Counted from the stretch's first letter, positions 31,710 through 46,952 are shown. The stretch is 64,000 nucleotides of DNA from Agreia sp. Leaf283 (GCF_001422485.1 NZ_LMNF01000002.1:186001-250000), one strand, 5' to 3'. Notes: a model not told the origin generated them from the letters alone. Numbers and translations: made by a program.

Positions 31710-32188
31710 GAGGTCATCACCCGGTAGAACTGCACGATGCTGTCGGCGTCGCCGTTGCGGAACGCCTTGAACACCTTGCCGACGGGGTTGCTGAGGTTGT
31801 CGGGTGGCAGGGAGACCAGCAGCGGGAAGCTGGCGTAGGCCTCCAGTGCGGTTCCCGCGCTGCCCGTCCACGATCCGTGCGCCTGGCGCACCATGACTTC
31901 GCCGACGTAGCAGCCGAACCCGAAGAGGGTCTCGGCGAATCGATCCTCTGTCACTCCCTGCGCGCGGAAGCCGGCGATCAGCGCGTCGACCTGCTCGAGG
32001 CTCGCGACCGAATAGTCGAGTTCGACGCCGCTGACCCTGCGCGCGACGGCGACGATGTCATCGCTGAACAGCGCCGCGTTCTCGGGGAGCGCCTCATGCT
32101 TGAGCTTGAGCGTGGCACGCCGGACCGGTCGCTCGGACTGGGTGGGCTTCGCGGGGCCCCGGCGGAACGCGGAACCGGTGGACGACAG
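31703..32188 (-). CDS. Unknown conserved-looking protein, no ordinary start codon
   Basis: An open frame of about 161 residues. A GTG at 31954 would give only 83 residues, but the frame upstream reads as real protein (LKLKHEALPENAALFSDD, then VSGVELDYSVASLEQVDAL) with no stop. From 31954 back through the end of pdtaR there is no ATG, GTG or TTG in frame. CTG at 32188 is the best candidate start, giving a residue order of SSTGSAFRRGPAKP. Other explanations are a frameshift in the sequence, or restart of ribosomes leaving pdtaR, which stops nine bases upstream. I do not recognise the family; ETLFGFGCYVGEVMV is its most distinctive stretch. Confidence 0.5.
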   Translation of the reverse strand: MSSTGSAFRRGPAKPTQSERPVRRATLKLKHEALPENAALFSDDIVAVARRVSGVELDYSVASLEQVDALIAGFRAQGVTEDRFAETLFGFGCYVGEVMVRQAHGSWTGSAGTALEAYASFPLLVSLPPDNLSNPVGKVFKAFRNGDADSIVQFYRVMTSA

Positions 32189-32196
32189 GGCCGGCT

Positions 32197-32802
32197 CTAC
32201 TTCTTGGCGCTGAGCTGCTCGATGATCGCCAGGGCGACATCGTGCATGGTCAGTCGGCGGTCCATCGACGCCTTCTGGATCCAGCGGAAGGCCTCGGGCT
32301 CGGTGAGGCCCATCTTCTCGTTGAGGAGGCCCTTGGCCCGATCGACGAGCTTGCGGGTCTCGAAGCGCTCGACCAGGTCGGCGACCTCGGCCTCGAGGGT
32401 GATGATCTGGGCGTAGCGCGAGAGGGCGATCTCGATCGCGGGAAGCAGGTCGTTCGGGGTGAACGGCTTGACGACGTAGGCCAGCGCGCCGGCCTCGGTC
32501 GCGCGCTCGACCAGTTCTTTCTGGCTGAACGCGGTCAGCAGCACGACGGGGGCGATGTGGCCCTTGCTGAGGCGCTCTGCCGCGGAGATGCCGTCGAGCT
32601 GGGGCATCTTGACGTCCATGATCACCAGGTCGGGACGGAGCTCTGTGGCCAGGGCGACGGCGGTCTCGCCGTCTCCGGCCTCGCCGACGACCTCGAAACC
32701 GTTGTCACGGAGGATCTCGACGATATCGAGACGGATCAGCGATTCGTCTTCTGCAACGACAACGCGACGGGGCGCGACGGGGGTGGTTTCTTGGTCTGAC
32801 AC
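32197..32802 (-). CDS. pdtaR: ANTAR-domain response regulator, PdtaR type
   Basis: 201 residues: a receiver domain with acidic pocket AEDES at 17-21, phospho-acceptor D63 in [11 protein letters not shown] and switch lysine in AYVVKPF, then a coiled linker and an ANTAR RNA-binding domain (about 130-190, [25 protein letters not shown]). ANTAR proteins bind paired hexaloop RNA hairpins and prevent early termination; the partner kinase PdtaS is not in this window. The GTG start is six bases after TAGGCT, so the message is probably leaderless. Confidence 0.93.
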   Translation of the reverse strand: MSDQETTPVAPRRVVVAEDESLIRLDIVEILRDNGFEVVGEAGDGETAVALATELRPDLVIMDVKMPQLDGISAAERLSKGHIAPVVLLTAFSQKELVERATEAGALAYVVKPFTPNDLLPAIEIALSRYAQIITLEAEVADLVERFETRKLVDRAKGLLNEKMGLTEPEAFRWIQKASMDRRLTMHDVALAIIEQLSAKK

Positions 32803-32808
32803 CCTGCA

Positions 32809-32814
32809 AGCCTA
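32809..32814 (-). promoter_or_regulatory. TANNNT -10 element, leaderless pdtaR
   Basis: TAGGCT on the minus strand, six bases (TGCAGG), then the GTG start of pdtaR. AGG touches the start codon and is too close to act as a ribosome site. Confidence 0.6.
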
Positions 32815-32842
32815 CGGTATTCTGATGCCAGCACGTGAACGA

Positions 32843-32928
32843 GCCGGTGTGGCGGAATGGCAGACGCGGCGCACTCAAAATGCGCTGTCCGTGAGGGCTT
32901 GTGGGTTCGAGTCCCACCACCGGTACCA
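32843..32928 (+). tRNA. tRNA-Leu (anticodon CAA)
   Basis: An 86-base class II tRNA. Acceptor arms GCCGGTG (32843-32849) and CACCGGT (32918-32924) pair with one G-U; the anticodon arm GCGCA/TGCGC holds loop CTCAAAA with anticodon CAA at 32876-32878; a long variable arm follows; the T arm is GTGGG/CCCAC around TTCGAGT; CCA is encoded. It reads UUG leucine codons, rare in this GC-rich DNA. Confidence 0.95.
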
Positions 32929-32980
32929 GGAATATATTCGCGGCGATCTCGTTGTACTCCTCAAAGGGAAGGAGTTCAGT

Positions 32981-33103
32981 ATGAAGGTACGCAATTCACT
33001 GGGTTCGATGAAGAAGATGCAGGGTTCGCAGATTGTTCGACGCAACGGGCGCACGCTCGTGATCAACAAGCTCAACCCCAGGTTCAAGTCGCGGCAGGGC
33101 TAA
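32981..33103 (+). CDS. rpmJ: 50S ribosomal protein L36, zinc-free type B
   Basis: A 40-residue protein beginning [12 protein letters not shown] and ending [12 protein letters not shown], matching type B L36 (YkgO-like). It has no cysteine, so it cannot bind the zinc ion of the usual L36. Zinc-free copies commonly substitute when zinc is scarce, under the Zur repressor; I see no Zur-like operator in the short gap behind the tRNA, so control may differ. AAGGAG at 32969-32974 is six bases before the ATG. Confidence 0.92.
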   Translation: MKVRNSLGSMKKMQGSQIVRRNGRTLVINKLNPRFKSRQG

Positions 33104-33145
33104 GAAACCCACGCATATGAGCTGAGCATTTCCAGCCCATCAGAG

Positions 33146-33174
33146 AATGGCCCAGGCGAATCGCCTGGGTCATT
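33146..33174. terminator. Hairpin between rpmJ and the FHA cassette
   Basis: A 14-base stem with one G-T pair (33146-33159 with 33161-33174) serves the converging plus-strand rpmJ and the minus-strand gene ending at 33180. Confidence 0.75.
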
Positions 33175-33179
33175 CCTCG

Positions 33180-33914
33180 TTAAGCGTCGCGTCGCGAGAA
33201 CTGTTCGGCTCGGAGACGGAATTCTGTCTCGAGCTCGGTGGCGAGAACACCGGACGAGTCCAACGTCACTTCGAACTCGCTGTAGCCGAGCCGGAGTGTG
33301 AGCACTGATTCAGGCATATCGGCATGGCGTGCGGACAGGACCCATTCGTCATCGAGTCTCTGAAGGCTCTGGTCCTCGAAGCCCTCATGAGTGAGGGCGA
33401 CGCCCACGATTCGCGCCGCCATGTCCCTGTCTTCGACACTCGTGAGGCCCGACGTCGTGCGCCACGTGGCAGAGCGTGCGGTCTGCAACATGCTCGCCCC
33501 GCCCCACGCGTTGTCCTGCACCTCCAGCGACTCCGTGTCGATGTTCGCCCACCAGTGCACACGGAACTCGGCCTCGAGCGCCCGTCGCACCCGGGCCAGC
33601 ACCCTGTCGTTGCGATCGAGGACGTCGTCGAGACGGAGGCCGTCGAGGACCGATTGATCATCCCCCGCGTGGATGCCGGGGTAGTCGCTCCAGTCGAGTT
33701 CGTTTCCGCCGCCCGGCTCGAGAACGGTGCGGACGAGCCGACGCACGGCCTCGGTCAGACGCCTCTGAATCGATCGACGCCGAATGACCGGGGGCCGATC
33801 CGGCGCATCGGCGGAGGGGGCGGGCTCGCGCGTGCCGTAGACAGGAGAGATGTGAGCGGCAGGCAGGCCATCGGGCGTGCCGTAGACGGGAATCGACTCG
33901 TCGTCCACGCGCAC
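33180..33914 (-). CDS. Unknown protein, third gene of the FHA cassette
   Basis: 244 residues, cytoplasmic, no family recognised. The N-terminus has a repeated PVYGT motif (IPVYGTPDG, ISPVYGTRE), then a basic stretch (VIRRRSIQRRLTEAVRRLV) that may be a helix, and a mixed alpha-beta C-terminal half (EFRVHWWANIDTESLEV). GTG at 33914 is used because it is the first in-frame start after the FHA gene stop; GTG at 33944 and 33908 are alternatives. Codon use is normal for the window, so recent transfer is not indicated. Confidence 0.6.
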   Translation of the reverse strand: MRVDDESIPVYGTPDGLPAAHISPVYGTREPAPSADAPDRPPVIRRRSIQRRLTEAVRRLVRTVLEPGGGNELDWSDYPGIHAGDDQSVLDGLRLDDVLDRNDRVLARVRRALEAEFRVHWWANIDTESLEVQDNAWGGASMLQTARSATWRTTSGLTSVEDRDMAARIVGVALTHEGFEDQSLQRLDDEWVLSARHADMPESVLTLRLGYSEFEVTLDSSGVLATELETEFRLRAEQFSRRDA

Positions 33915-33924
33915 CGCCCGTCTG

Positions 33925-34818
33925 CTACTGCTCCATTCCCCCACGACGCGGTGCGCCCGGCCGGGGCGGCTGCGGCTTCTGCCGCGAGAGCTCCCCGCCC
34001 ATCCTGCCACCGAAGGGGCGACCGTGATCGGCGAACTCGGCCCGGAAGTAGCCGAGCCGCCAGTCTCCGAGTTCCAGTCGTGCACCCGTGCGGAGCACCC
34101 GGTCGGTCGCTCGCCTCGGCGAGTCGCGGTCGAGGAGGGGCACCGCCCCGCCGTCGTCCGTCTGCGAAACGAGGCGGAACGCGTACTCGTCGGCATCCGT
34201 GTGTGTGATGGTCGCGTGCACGGGATCGAGCCCGTCTAGCTGCAGATCGGCGTCGGGACCCGACCCGATGACCGTCACGCCGTCGAGGAGATCGAATTCG
34301 CGCGGGGGCGAGCCGTCCCAGTTCTCGGAGCCGATCACGAAGATCAGCCGGGGGCGACCCGATCCCGGTGCAGCGTGCGTCGTGGTCGGTCGGAACCTGG
34401 AGTGGCGGTCGAACGTGGGCAGCAGCGGCAGCAGCGTGGACGGCGGGAAGCCGACCCGCGTCGGGGAATCGGACGACGCCCTCTTCTTCAGCATCGAGGA
34501 GATGGCGCCCACTCTGCCCAGGCGGATGTGCGGCGAGCCCGAGGCGACTCGCTGCGCGACGGACGTCTTCACGGCGCCCAGCTCCCCCACCATGCCGGAC
34601 GGCCCGGAGAGGCGCACCGTGATGCCGCGGCTCGCCAGGCCGCGGGCGAGCTCGCGGACGCGACCCAGCGAGGCCCGTGTGCGATCGATGAAGGCCTCGG
34701 GATGGGAGAGGACGACCTCGATCGTGGAGCCGGACGCACGAACCGACCCGTCGATGTCCTCGTCGACGCCTTCGAGGACGAAGGTCATGTCGATGTCGAA
34801 ACGGATGGCGGCCGTCAT
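33925..34818 (-). CDS. FHA-domain protein of unknown partner
   Basis: 297 residues. Residues 1-110 form an unrecognised domain (FVLEGVDEDIDGSVR, then GITVRLSGPSGMVGEL). A forkhead-associated domain spans about 175-275 (LLDGVTVIGSGPDADLQLDGL, VHATI, RLELGDWRLGYFRAEF). The usual Gly-Arg of the phosphothreonine-binding loop is Gly-Ser here, so phosphopeptide binding may be weakened or lost. The tail is rich in Pro, Arg and Gly. ATG at 34818 lies five bases after the small upstream gene. FHA proteins usually read signals from Ser/Thr kinases; none is encoded nearby. Confidence 0.75.
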   Translation of the reverse strand: MTAAIRFDIDMTFVLEGVDEDIDGSVRASGSTIEVVLSHPEAFIDRTRASLGRVRELARGLASRGITVRLSGPSGMVGELGAVKTSVAQRVASGSPHIRLGRVGAISSMLKKRASSDSPTRVGFPPSTLLPLLPTFDRHSRFRPTTTHAAPGSGRPRLIFVIGSENWDGSPPREFDLLDGVTVIGSGPDADLQLDGLDPVHATITHTDADEYAFRLVSQTDDGGAVPLLDRDSPRRATDRVLRTGARLELGDWRLGYFRAEFADHGRPFGGRMGGELSRQKPQPPRPGAPRRGGMEQ

Positions 34819-34823
34819 GGCCG

Positions 34824-35111
34824 TCAGGACCGCAGGGTGTCTGAGCCGGCGGCCGTGTCGTCGCTGGTGGTGACGCGGAGCGTGCCGTTGAGCTTCCAGG
34901 TCGCGCGCGGCGCGTCCGGGCCGATGTCTCGGGGAACCTCGACGACCATGTCGACGAAGCTGTAGTTGACTGCCGCGCCGCGGCCGGTCAGGTACGACCA
35001 CATCTCCCGTCCGAGATCCGTCCAGTCGCCGATGGTTCGCGCATCCGGGCCGGTCGAGGCCGGTGACTGCGCTGTCGTTCCGTTGATCTCGCCGTTCGTC
35101 GTGTCTGTCAT
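34824..35111 (-). CDS. Small unknown protein, first gene of the FHA cassette
   Basis: 95 residues with a Thr/Ser/Gly-rich N-terminus and a beta-rich core (NYSFVDMVVEVPRDIG, WKLNGTLRVTTSD). No signal peptide or membrane helix. The ATG follows TAGTGT by six bases without a ribosome site, so this is the leaderless head of a three-gene unit with the FHA gene (five-base gap) and the gene at 33180. The family is not recognised. Confidence 0.65.
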   Translation of the reverse strand: MTDTTNGEINGTTAQSPASTGPDARTIGDWTDLGREMWSYLTGRGAAVNYSFVDMVVEVPRDIGPDAPRATWKLNGTLRVTTSDDTAAGSDTLRS

Positions 35112-35117
35112 GTGCTG

Positions 35118-35123
35118 ACACTA
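35118..35123 (-). promoter_or_regulatory. TANNNT -10 element of the FHA cassette
   Basis: TAGTGT on the minus strand, six bases (CAGCAC), then ATG. Confidence 0.5.
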
Positions 35124-35212
35124 TTCCGCGGAATGAGCGGGCGACAGAGCGGACGCCGCCCATTGTCAACGCTGCCGCCGAGGTGTACAAGCGGTTCCTG
35201 ACGACGCGAAAA

Positions 35213-35241
35213 CGCCCCCTCGCGAGTGTCGCGAGGGGGCG
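35213..35241 (-). terminator. Rho-independent terminator after pyk
   Basis: A perfect 13-base stem (35213-35225 with 35229-35241), loop of three, followed on the minus strand by TTTT; 22 bases past the pyk stop. Confidence 0.92.
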
Positions 35242-35263
35242 CTTCGAGTTCTCGAGAGTGGTG

Positions 35264-36709
35264 CTAGTTCTCGATGACCTCGGGCTTCGACGGGTTGTGG
35301 GCCGAGCCGACGACATGGATGCGCATGTCGTTCGTCGTGCCCGACTTTCCGGGAGGGGATCCGCAGATCACCACGACCTTGTCGCCTGCTTCTGCCAACT
35401 CATTGCTGAGGAGCACCTCGTCGACCTGCACCATGAGCTGGTCGGTGTGCTTGACGCGCTCGGTGAGGTACGACTCGACACCCCAGGTGAGGGCCATGCG
35501 GTTGCGGATACCCTCTTCGGGCGTCAGTCCGATCATGGGGATCTTCGAGCGGAGTCGCGACATGCGACGAACCGAGTCGCCCGATTCGGTGAAGACGACC
35601 ACGAACTTCGCCTCGACGAAGTTCGCCACCTCCTCGGCCGCGAGGGTCACGGCGCCGCCCTGCGTGCGCGGCTTCGTGCCGAGCGCGGGAATGCGGTCGA
35701 GTCCGTGCACCTCGGTGGACTCGACGATGCGAGCCATGGTCTGCACCGTGATCACCGGGTACTCGCCGACACTCGTCTCACCGCTCAGCATCACGGCGTC
35801 GGCACCGTCGAGCACGGCATTGGCGACGTCGGAGGTCTCGGCGCGGGTCGGGATCGGACTGGAGATCATGGACTCGAGCATCTGCGTTGCGACGATGACC
35901 GGCTTGGCCATGCGGCGGGAGAGCTCGATCGCGCGCTTCTGCACGATCGGTACGGCCTCGAGGGGAAGCTCGACGCCCAGGTCGCCACGGGCCACCATGA
36001 TGCTGTCGAACGCGTCGATGATCTCTTCGAGGTTGTCGACGGCCTGGGGCTTCTCGATCTTCGCCACGACGGGAACGCGACGGTTCTCCTCCGCCATGAT
36101 CTCGTGGACCCGCTCGACGTCTTTGGCGTCGCGAACGAACGACAGGGCGATGAGGTCTGCACCCAGCTTCAGGCCCCAACGCAGGTCGGCCTCGTCCTTC
36201 TCGGAGAGCGCCGGCACGTTGACCGCGACACCGGGGAGGTTGATGCCCTTGTTGTTCGAGACGTTGCCGGCGACGATCACCTTCGTGGTCACGGTGCGGT
36301 CGTCGGACTCGATGACCTCGACCTTGACCTTGCCGTCGTCGATCAGAAGGAAGTCGCCGGGCTTCACGTCCTGGGGCAGGCCCTTGAACGTCGTTCCCGA
36401 CAGCTCCTTCGTTCCGAGCACATCGTCGATGGTGATCGTGAAGATGTCACCCTCGCTGAGGTAGTACGGGCCGCCCTCGAACTTGCCGAGGCGGATCTTC
36501 GGGCCCTGCAGGTCGACCAGCACCGCGACGGCGCGACCCGAATCTGCGGCGGCCTTGCGCACGGTGGCGTAGATGCCCTCGTGCACGTCGTACGTTCCGT
36601 GGCTCAGGTTCATGCGGCAGACGTCGACACCGGCGTCGATGATCGCCCGGATGTCGTCGTAGGTGGACGTTGCCGGACCGAGTGTGGCGACGATTTTTGC
36701 GCGTCTCAT
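35264..36709 (-). CDS. pyk: Pyruvate kinase
   Basis: A 481-residue enzyme turning phosphoenolpyruvate and ADP into pyruvate and ATP. KIVATLGPATSTYDDI starts the barrel, CRMNLSHGTYDVH carries the substrate arginine and aspartate of domain A, and VAKIEKPQAVDNLEEI has the catalytic lysine near residue 217. The C-terminal allosteric domain is full length. It is followed by a strong terminator and preceded by gltD with a 93-base gap. Confidence 0.97.
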   Translation of the reverse strand: MRRAKIVATLGPATSTYDDIRAIIDAGVDVCRMNLSHGTYDVHEGIYATVRKAAADSGRAVAVLVDLQGPKIRLGKFEGGPYYLSEGDIFTITIDDVLGTKELSGTTFKGLPQDVKPGDFLLIDDGKVKVEVIESDDRTVTTKVIVAGNVSNNKGINLPGVAVNVPALSEKDEADLRWGLKLGADLIALSFVRDAKDVERVHEIMAEENRRVPVVAKIEKPQAVDNLEEIIDAFDSIMVARGDLGVELPLEAVPIVQKRAIELSRRMAKPVIVATQMLESMISSPIPTRAETSDVANAVLDGADAVMLSGETSVGEYPVITVQTMARIVESTEVHGLDRIPALGTKPRTQGGAVTLAAEEVANFVEAKFVVVFTESGDSVRRMSRLRSKIPMIGLTPEEGIRNRMALTWGVESYLTERVKHTDQLMVQVDEVLLSNELAEAGDKVVVICGSPPGKSGTTNDMRIHVVGSAHNPSKPEVIEN

Positions 36710-36802
36710 CGTGTTGTGGTACTCCGTGTTCTCTGCGCCCGAGGAGGGCGCAATAGGGATCAGTGGCTGAATCGGATGAAGGATGGAACGGGAAATGACG
36801 TT

Positions 36803-42845
<6,043 letters not shown>

Positions 42846-42994
42846 GGAAGTGCCGTCCTCTACGTGATTACTGAAGGATCTGGGACGCCGCTGGCCCATG
42901 GAGGGAGGATGCCGGGATGCCCTGTCGGGTCGTGACGGCGATCGTGATGGTCGAGAAGCTGAGTAGGCGAGTTACGCGACTGTGGTTTTCAGTT

Positions 42995-44035
42995 CTAGGA
43001 CTTCGCACCGAGAGCGCTTGTGGCGCCTGGTTCGAGGGATTCGTTCTCGGGAGTTCTGGTGGCCCCATCGCCCCTGAGCTCGTCGTCCGAGTAAGTATCG
43101 CTCGATTCTACCCCAGCCCCCGCCGGCACCCACTCTGCGCCGGGCCGGTACGGGCCGGGCTCGGCACCGGGGTGCTCGCGATTCTGGATGAGGATGATGA
43201 GGAGGCCGACGAGGATGGCGGCCCACGCGCCCCAGACGTTGGTGCGAACGCCGAAGAAGATCTCGCTCGGGTCGACGCGCATCGTCTCGAAGACCGTGCG
43301 CCCGATGCCGTACCAGATGAGGTAGACGCCGAACAGCTTGCCCCACTGAAGGTGGAGCTTGCGCTCGAGCAGCAGGATCACGGCGACGCCGGCGAGGTTC
43401 CAGATCACCTCGTAGAGGAAGGTGGGGTGGAAGAGGGTTCCGTCGGCGAGGCCCACGGGGAAGGCCGGGTTCGAGGACTCGATCTCGAGACCCCAGGGCA
43501 GGTCGGTGGGCGTTCCGAAGAGTTCGTTGTTGAAGTAGTTGCCGAAGCGGCCGGCAGCCTGGGCGAGCAGCATGCCCGGCGCGAGGGCGTCGGCGAAGGT
43601 CCAGAAGCGGATGCCGCTCAGACGGCAGCCGATGTAGGCGCCGACCGCGCCGCCGATGAGCGAGCCGAAGATGGCGATGCCGCCCTCCCAGACCGCGAAG
43701 ACCTTCCACCACTCGATTCCCTCGCCGAAGTAATCGCCGGGGTGCGTGAGCACGTGGTAGATGCGTGCCCCGATGATGCCGAACGGGATCGCCCACAGGA
43801 TGATGTCGAGCACGACCCCCGGCTCCGCCCCGCGCGCAGTCAGCCGGCGCGAGGTGAGGATGGTGGCGAGCACGATACCCGTGAGGATGCAGAGCGCGTA
43901 GACGCGGATCTCGAGCGTGTCGTTGTACTGCGGCAGACCCAGGCTGTGCAGCCATCCGGTCAAGCCGCTGACATCGATTTTCAGGCTCTGCCATTCCGGC
44001 GTCGGGCTCGGGATGCTGGTGGGGGCGAAGACCAA
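42995..44035 (-). CDS. lgt: Prolipoprotein diacylglyceryl transferase
   Basis: A 346-residue membrane enzyme with about seven helices that attaches diacylglycerol to lipoprotein signal peptides. The signature LAQAAGRFGNYFNNELFG near residue 152 and the GARIYHVLTH segment near residue 90 are clear. The hydrophilic tail after about residue 290 is Pro/Glu-rich. The start is TTG with GAAAGG nine bases before. It lies after trpA, as in many actinobacteria. Confidence 0.94.
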   Translation of the reverse strand: MVFAPTSIPSPTPEWQSLKIDVSGLTGWLHSLGLPQYNDTLEIRVYALCILTGIVLATILTSRRLTARGAEPGVVLDIILWAIPFGIIGARIYHVLTHPGDYFGEGIEWWKVFAVWEGGIAIFGSLIGGAVGAYIGCRLSGIRFWTFADALAPGMLLAQAAGRFGNYFNNELFGTPTDLPWGLEIESSNPAFPVGLADGTLFHPTFLYEVIWNLAGVAVILLLERKLHLQWGKLFGVYLIWYGIGRTVFETMRVDPSEIFFGVRTNVWGAWAAILVGLLIILIQNREHPGAEPGPYRPGAEWVPAGAGVESSDTYSDDELRGDGATRTPENESLEPGATSALGAKS

Positions 44036-44122
44036 CGGTTTCGACCTTTCATCGTGTGGTGCTCATGCGGGCGCCCGTCCGCTCGACGAAGCGAGCGGAA
44101 CGAACAGGAGGGGCTGCTGCTT

Positions 44123-44128
44123 ATTGTA
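44123..44128 (-). promoter_or_regulatory. Possible lgt promoter -10 element
   Basis: TACAAT on the minus strand in the 111-base gap between trpA and lgt; no clear -35. A leader of about 80 bases would include an eight-base hairpin at 44078-44099. Confidence 0.35.
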
Positions 44129-44146
44129 GGACTGCCGGGCAGACGC

Positions 44147-44950
44147 TCAGCGCGCGGTGCCTGATGCGAGCCGGGCGGTCAGGCGTGCGACGCCTGCGAC
44201 CCCGTCGTCTGCGAGGGCGCGCACAAGGGCCGATCCGACGATGGCCCCGTCGGCGTAGCCGAGGATCTCGGCGATCTGCTCCGGGGTGGACACGCCGATT
44301 CCCACGCAGGCCCTGACGGATCCCACGGAGCGCAGGCGACCGACGAGCGTCTCCGCGGCCGCGCCGAGTTCGGCGCGCGCGCCCGTCGTGCCCATCGTCG
44401 AGACGGTGTAGACGAATCCTCTGCTGTTCTCGACGGCGAGCCGCAGCCGTTCATCGGTCGAGGTGGGCGCGGCGAGGAAGACCCTGTCGAGGCCGGTCCT
44501 ATCGCTCTCGGCGAGCCAGTCCGCTCCGGAGTCGACCGTGAGGTCGGGCGTGATCAGGCCCGCTCCCCCGGCCGAGACGAGGTCGTCGGCGAAGCGGCCG
44601 ACTCCGTACTGCACGACGGGGTTCCAGTAGGTCATGAGGAGCACGGGCGCGTCGACCCTTGCCCTGATTCTCTCGACGGCCGTGAACGCGTCACGCAGCC
44701 GGAAGCCGCCGTCGAGCGAGGCCTGGGTCGCCTTCTGGATGACCGGACCGTCCATCACCGGGTCGGAGTACGGAATGCCGAGCTCGAGAACGTCGACGCC
44801 GTTCTCGACCAGGGCGACCGCCGCGTCGACGCTCTCGTCGAGCGTCGGGAATCCGACGGGCAGGTAGCCGATGAGGGCGCCGGCGCGGTTCTGCCTGGTG
44901 GCCTCGATGGCGGATGCGACGGGAGACTCGACGACGCGCGCGCCGGTCAT
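44147..44950 (-). CDS. trpA: Tryptophan synthase alpha chain
   Basis: A 267-residue TIM barrel that cleaves indole-3-glycerol phosphate to indole. Catalytic Glu is in [11 protein letters not shown] and catalytic Asp in [11 protein letters not shown] near residues 54 and 65; the phosphate loop GIGVSTPEQ is near residue 215. ATG at 44950 overlaps the trpB stop (ATGA). Confidence 0.96.
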   Translation of the reverse strand: MTGARVVESPVASAIEATRQNRAGALIGYLPVGFPTLDESVDAAVALVENGVDVLELGIPYSDPVMDGPVIQKATQASLDGGFRLRDAFTAVERIRARVDAPVLLMTYWNPVVQYGVGRFADDLVSAGGAGLITPDLTVDSGADWLAESDRTGLDRVFLAAPTSTDERLRLAVENSRGFVYTVSTMGTTGARAELGAAAETLVGRLRSVGSVRACVGIGVSTPEQIAEILGYADGAIVGSALVRALADDGVAGVARLTARLASGTAR

Positions 44951-46176
44951 GCGCCGGCCCCGGCATCCAGAACGCCGAAGTAGGCGCCCGCGGTCTCGAC
45001 GTCTTTGTCTCCTCGACCCGACAGGTTCACGAGGATGGTCGCCTTCTCGCCCAGCGTGCGGCCGAGCTCGATGGCGCCGGCGAGGGCGTGCGCCGACTCG
45101 ATGGCCGGAATGATGCCCTCGGTCTGGCAGAGCAGCCTGAACGCCTGCATGGCGGCCGCGTCGGTGACCGGCGTGTAGGTGGCGCGGCCGATGGATGCGA
45201 GCCACGCGTGCTCGGGCCCGACGCCCGGGTAGTCGAGGCCGGCCGAGATGGAGTGCGAGTCGACGGTCTGGCCGTCTTCGTCTTGAAGCATGATGCTGCG
45301 CGATCCGTGCAGCACGCCGGGACGGCCCATGGTGATGCTGGCCGCGTGGCGCAGCGTGTCGACGCCGTCGCCGCCGGCCTCGAATCCGTGCAGGGCCACA
45401 TCGGGGTCGTCGAGGAAGGCGTGGAAGATGCCGATCGCGTTCGATCCGCCGCCCACGCAGGCGACCACTGCATCCGGCAGCGCCCCGGTCAGGTCGATGA
45501 CCTGCTGGCGGGCCTCTTCTCCGATGACCTTGACGAAGTCGCGCACCATCACGGGGAACGGGTGGGGGCCGGCGACCGTGCCCAGCAGGTAGTGCGTGTT
45601 CTCGACGTTCGCGACCCAGTCCCTGAACGCCTCGTTGAGCGCGTCTTTCAAGGTGCGCGTGCCCGTGGTGACGGGAATGACCGTGGCGCCGAGGAGACGC
45701 ATGCGGGCGACGTTGAGGGCCTGGCGCTCGGTGTCGACCTCGCCCATGTAGACGACGCACTCCATGCCGAAGAGGGCGGCGGCGGTCGCGGTGGCGACGC
45801 CGTGCTGGCCCGCTCCGGTCTCGGCGATGAGGCGGGTCTTTCCGATGCGCTTGGCGATGAGGGCCTGGCCGAGCACGTTGCAGATCTTGTGCGATCCGGT
45901 GTGGTTCAGGTCTTCGCGCTTCAGCAGGATGCGTGCGCCGCCCGCGTGCTCGGCGAAGCGGGGCACCTCGGTGATGATCGAGGGCCGCCCCGTGTAGGTG
46001 CGGTGCAGTTCTGCCAGCTCGCGGTGGAACTCGGGGTCTGCCTTCGCGACGTCGTAGGCGGCGGAGAGTTCGTCGAGGGCGGCGATCAGGGACTCCGGCA
46101 TGAACCGGCCCCCGAACTCGCCGAAAAACGGACCCTGCTCGTCGCGCAGGTGGGTGGGGGTCGCTTCGATCGTCAT
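44947..46176 (-). CDS. trpB: Tryptophan synthase beta chain
   Basis: A 409-residue pyridoxal-phosphate enzyme joining indole and serine. The cofactor lysine is in [12 protein letters not shown] near residue 92, with [11 protein letters not shown] downstream and the phosphate-binding GGGSNAIG near residue 235. It is of the ordinary TrpB1 type. ATG at 46176 overlaps trpC (ATGA); the open frame back to 47070 is run-on. Confidence 0.96.
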   Translation of the reverse strand: MTIEATPTHLRDEQGPFFGEFGGRFMPESLIAALDELSAAYDVAKADPEFHRELAELHRTYTGRPSIITEVPRFAEHAGGARILLKREDLNHTGSHKICNVLGQALIAKRIGKTRLIAETGAGQHGVATATAAALFGMECVVYMGEVDTERQALNVARMRLLGATVIPVTTGTRTLKDALNEAFRDWVANVENTHYLLGTVAGPHPFPVMVRDFVKVIGEEARQQVIDLTGALPDAVVACVGGGSNAIGIFHAFLDDPDVALHGFEAGGDGVDTLRHAASITMGRPGVLHGSRSIMLQDEDGQTVDSHSISAGLDYPGVGPEHAWLASIGRATYTPVTDAAAMQAFRLLCQTEGIIPAIESAHALAGAIELGRTLGEKATILVNLSGRGDKDVETAGAYFGVLDAGAGA

Positions 46177-46952
46177 GGTGTCACGCTCAGGAATTCTGTG
46201 AGGGTCTCGCGCGGGCTTCCGTGGGTGACGAGGGCTTCGCCGACGAGCACGACGTCTGCTCCGGCTCGGCGGTAGTGGGTCACATCGGAGGCGGTCTTGA
46301 CGGCGGATTCCGCGATGCGGACCGTGCCGTCGGGAATGCTGCCCGCGAGTCGCCCGAAGAGATCGGGGTCGAGCTCGAAGGTGCTGAGGTTGCGTGCGTT
46401 GACGCCGATCACGCGGGAACCGAGATCGATCGCCCTGCTGACCTCGTCGGCGGAGTGCGTCTCGACGAGCGCGGTCATACCGAGCTCGGTGATGAGCGCG
46501 TGCAGTCGGACGAGGGTCGCCTGGTCGAGCGCGGCGACGATGAGCAGCACCAGGTCTGCGCCCGCGGCACGGGCCTCGAACACCTGGTACTCGAGGCCGA
46601 TGAAGTCTTTGCGCAGCACGGGGATCGAGATGGCCGCGCGCACGGCACGCAGGTCGTCGAGCGACCCGCCGAAGCGACGGCCCTCGGTGAGCACGCTGAC
46701 GGCACTGGCCCCGCCGGCCTCGTACTCGCGGGCGAGCGCCTGCGGGTCGACGATGTCGGCGAGGGCGCCCTTCGACGGGCTCGATCGCTTGATCTCGGCG
46801 ATCACCTTGACGCGATCGGCGGGAGCGAGGAACGAGAGCGCATCGAGGGGCGCGGGTGCGGCCAGGGCGGCGGCCTCGACCGACGCCAGACTCATGGTCT
46901 GCTGCCTGGTCGCGGCGTCCTCGACTGCCCCGGCGAGGAGCTGGTCGAGCAC
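46173..46952 (-). CDS. trpC: Indole-3-glycerol phosphate synthase
   Basis: A 259-residue barrel enzyme. The catalytic lysine is in [11 protein letters not shown] near residue 54, with VLRKDFI near residue 112 and the asparagine of [10 protein letters not shown] near residue 185. It is a single-function enzyme without a fused trpF. The GTG start is four bases after the HGxxPAAW gene. Confidence 0.95.
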   Translation of the reverse strand: MLDQLLAGAVEDAATRQQTMSLASVEAAALAAPAPLDALSFLAPADRVKVIAEIKRSSPSKGALADIVDPQALAREYEAGGASAVSVLTEGRRFGGSLDDLRAVRAAISIPVLRKDFIGLEYQVFEARAAGADLVLLIVAALDQATLVRLHALITELGMTALVETHSADEVSRAIDLGSRVIGVNARNLSTFELDPDLFGRLAGSIPDGTVRIAESAVKTASDVTHYRRAGADVVLVGEALVTHGSPRETLTEFLSVTP

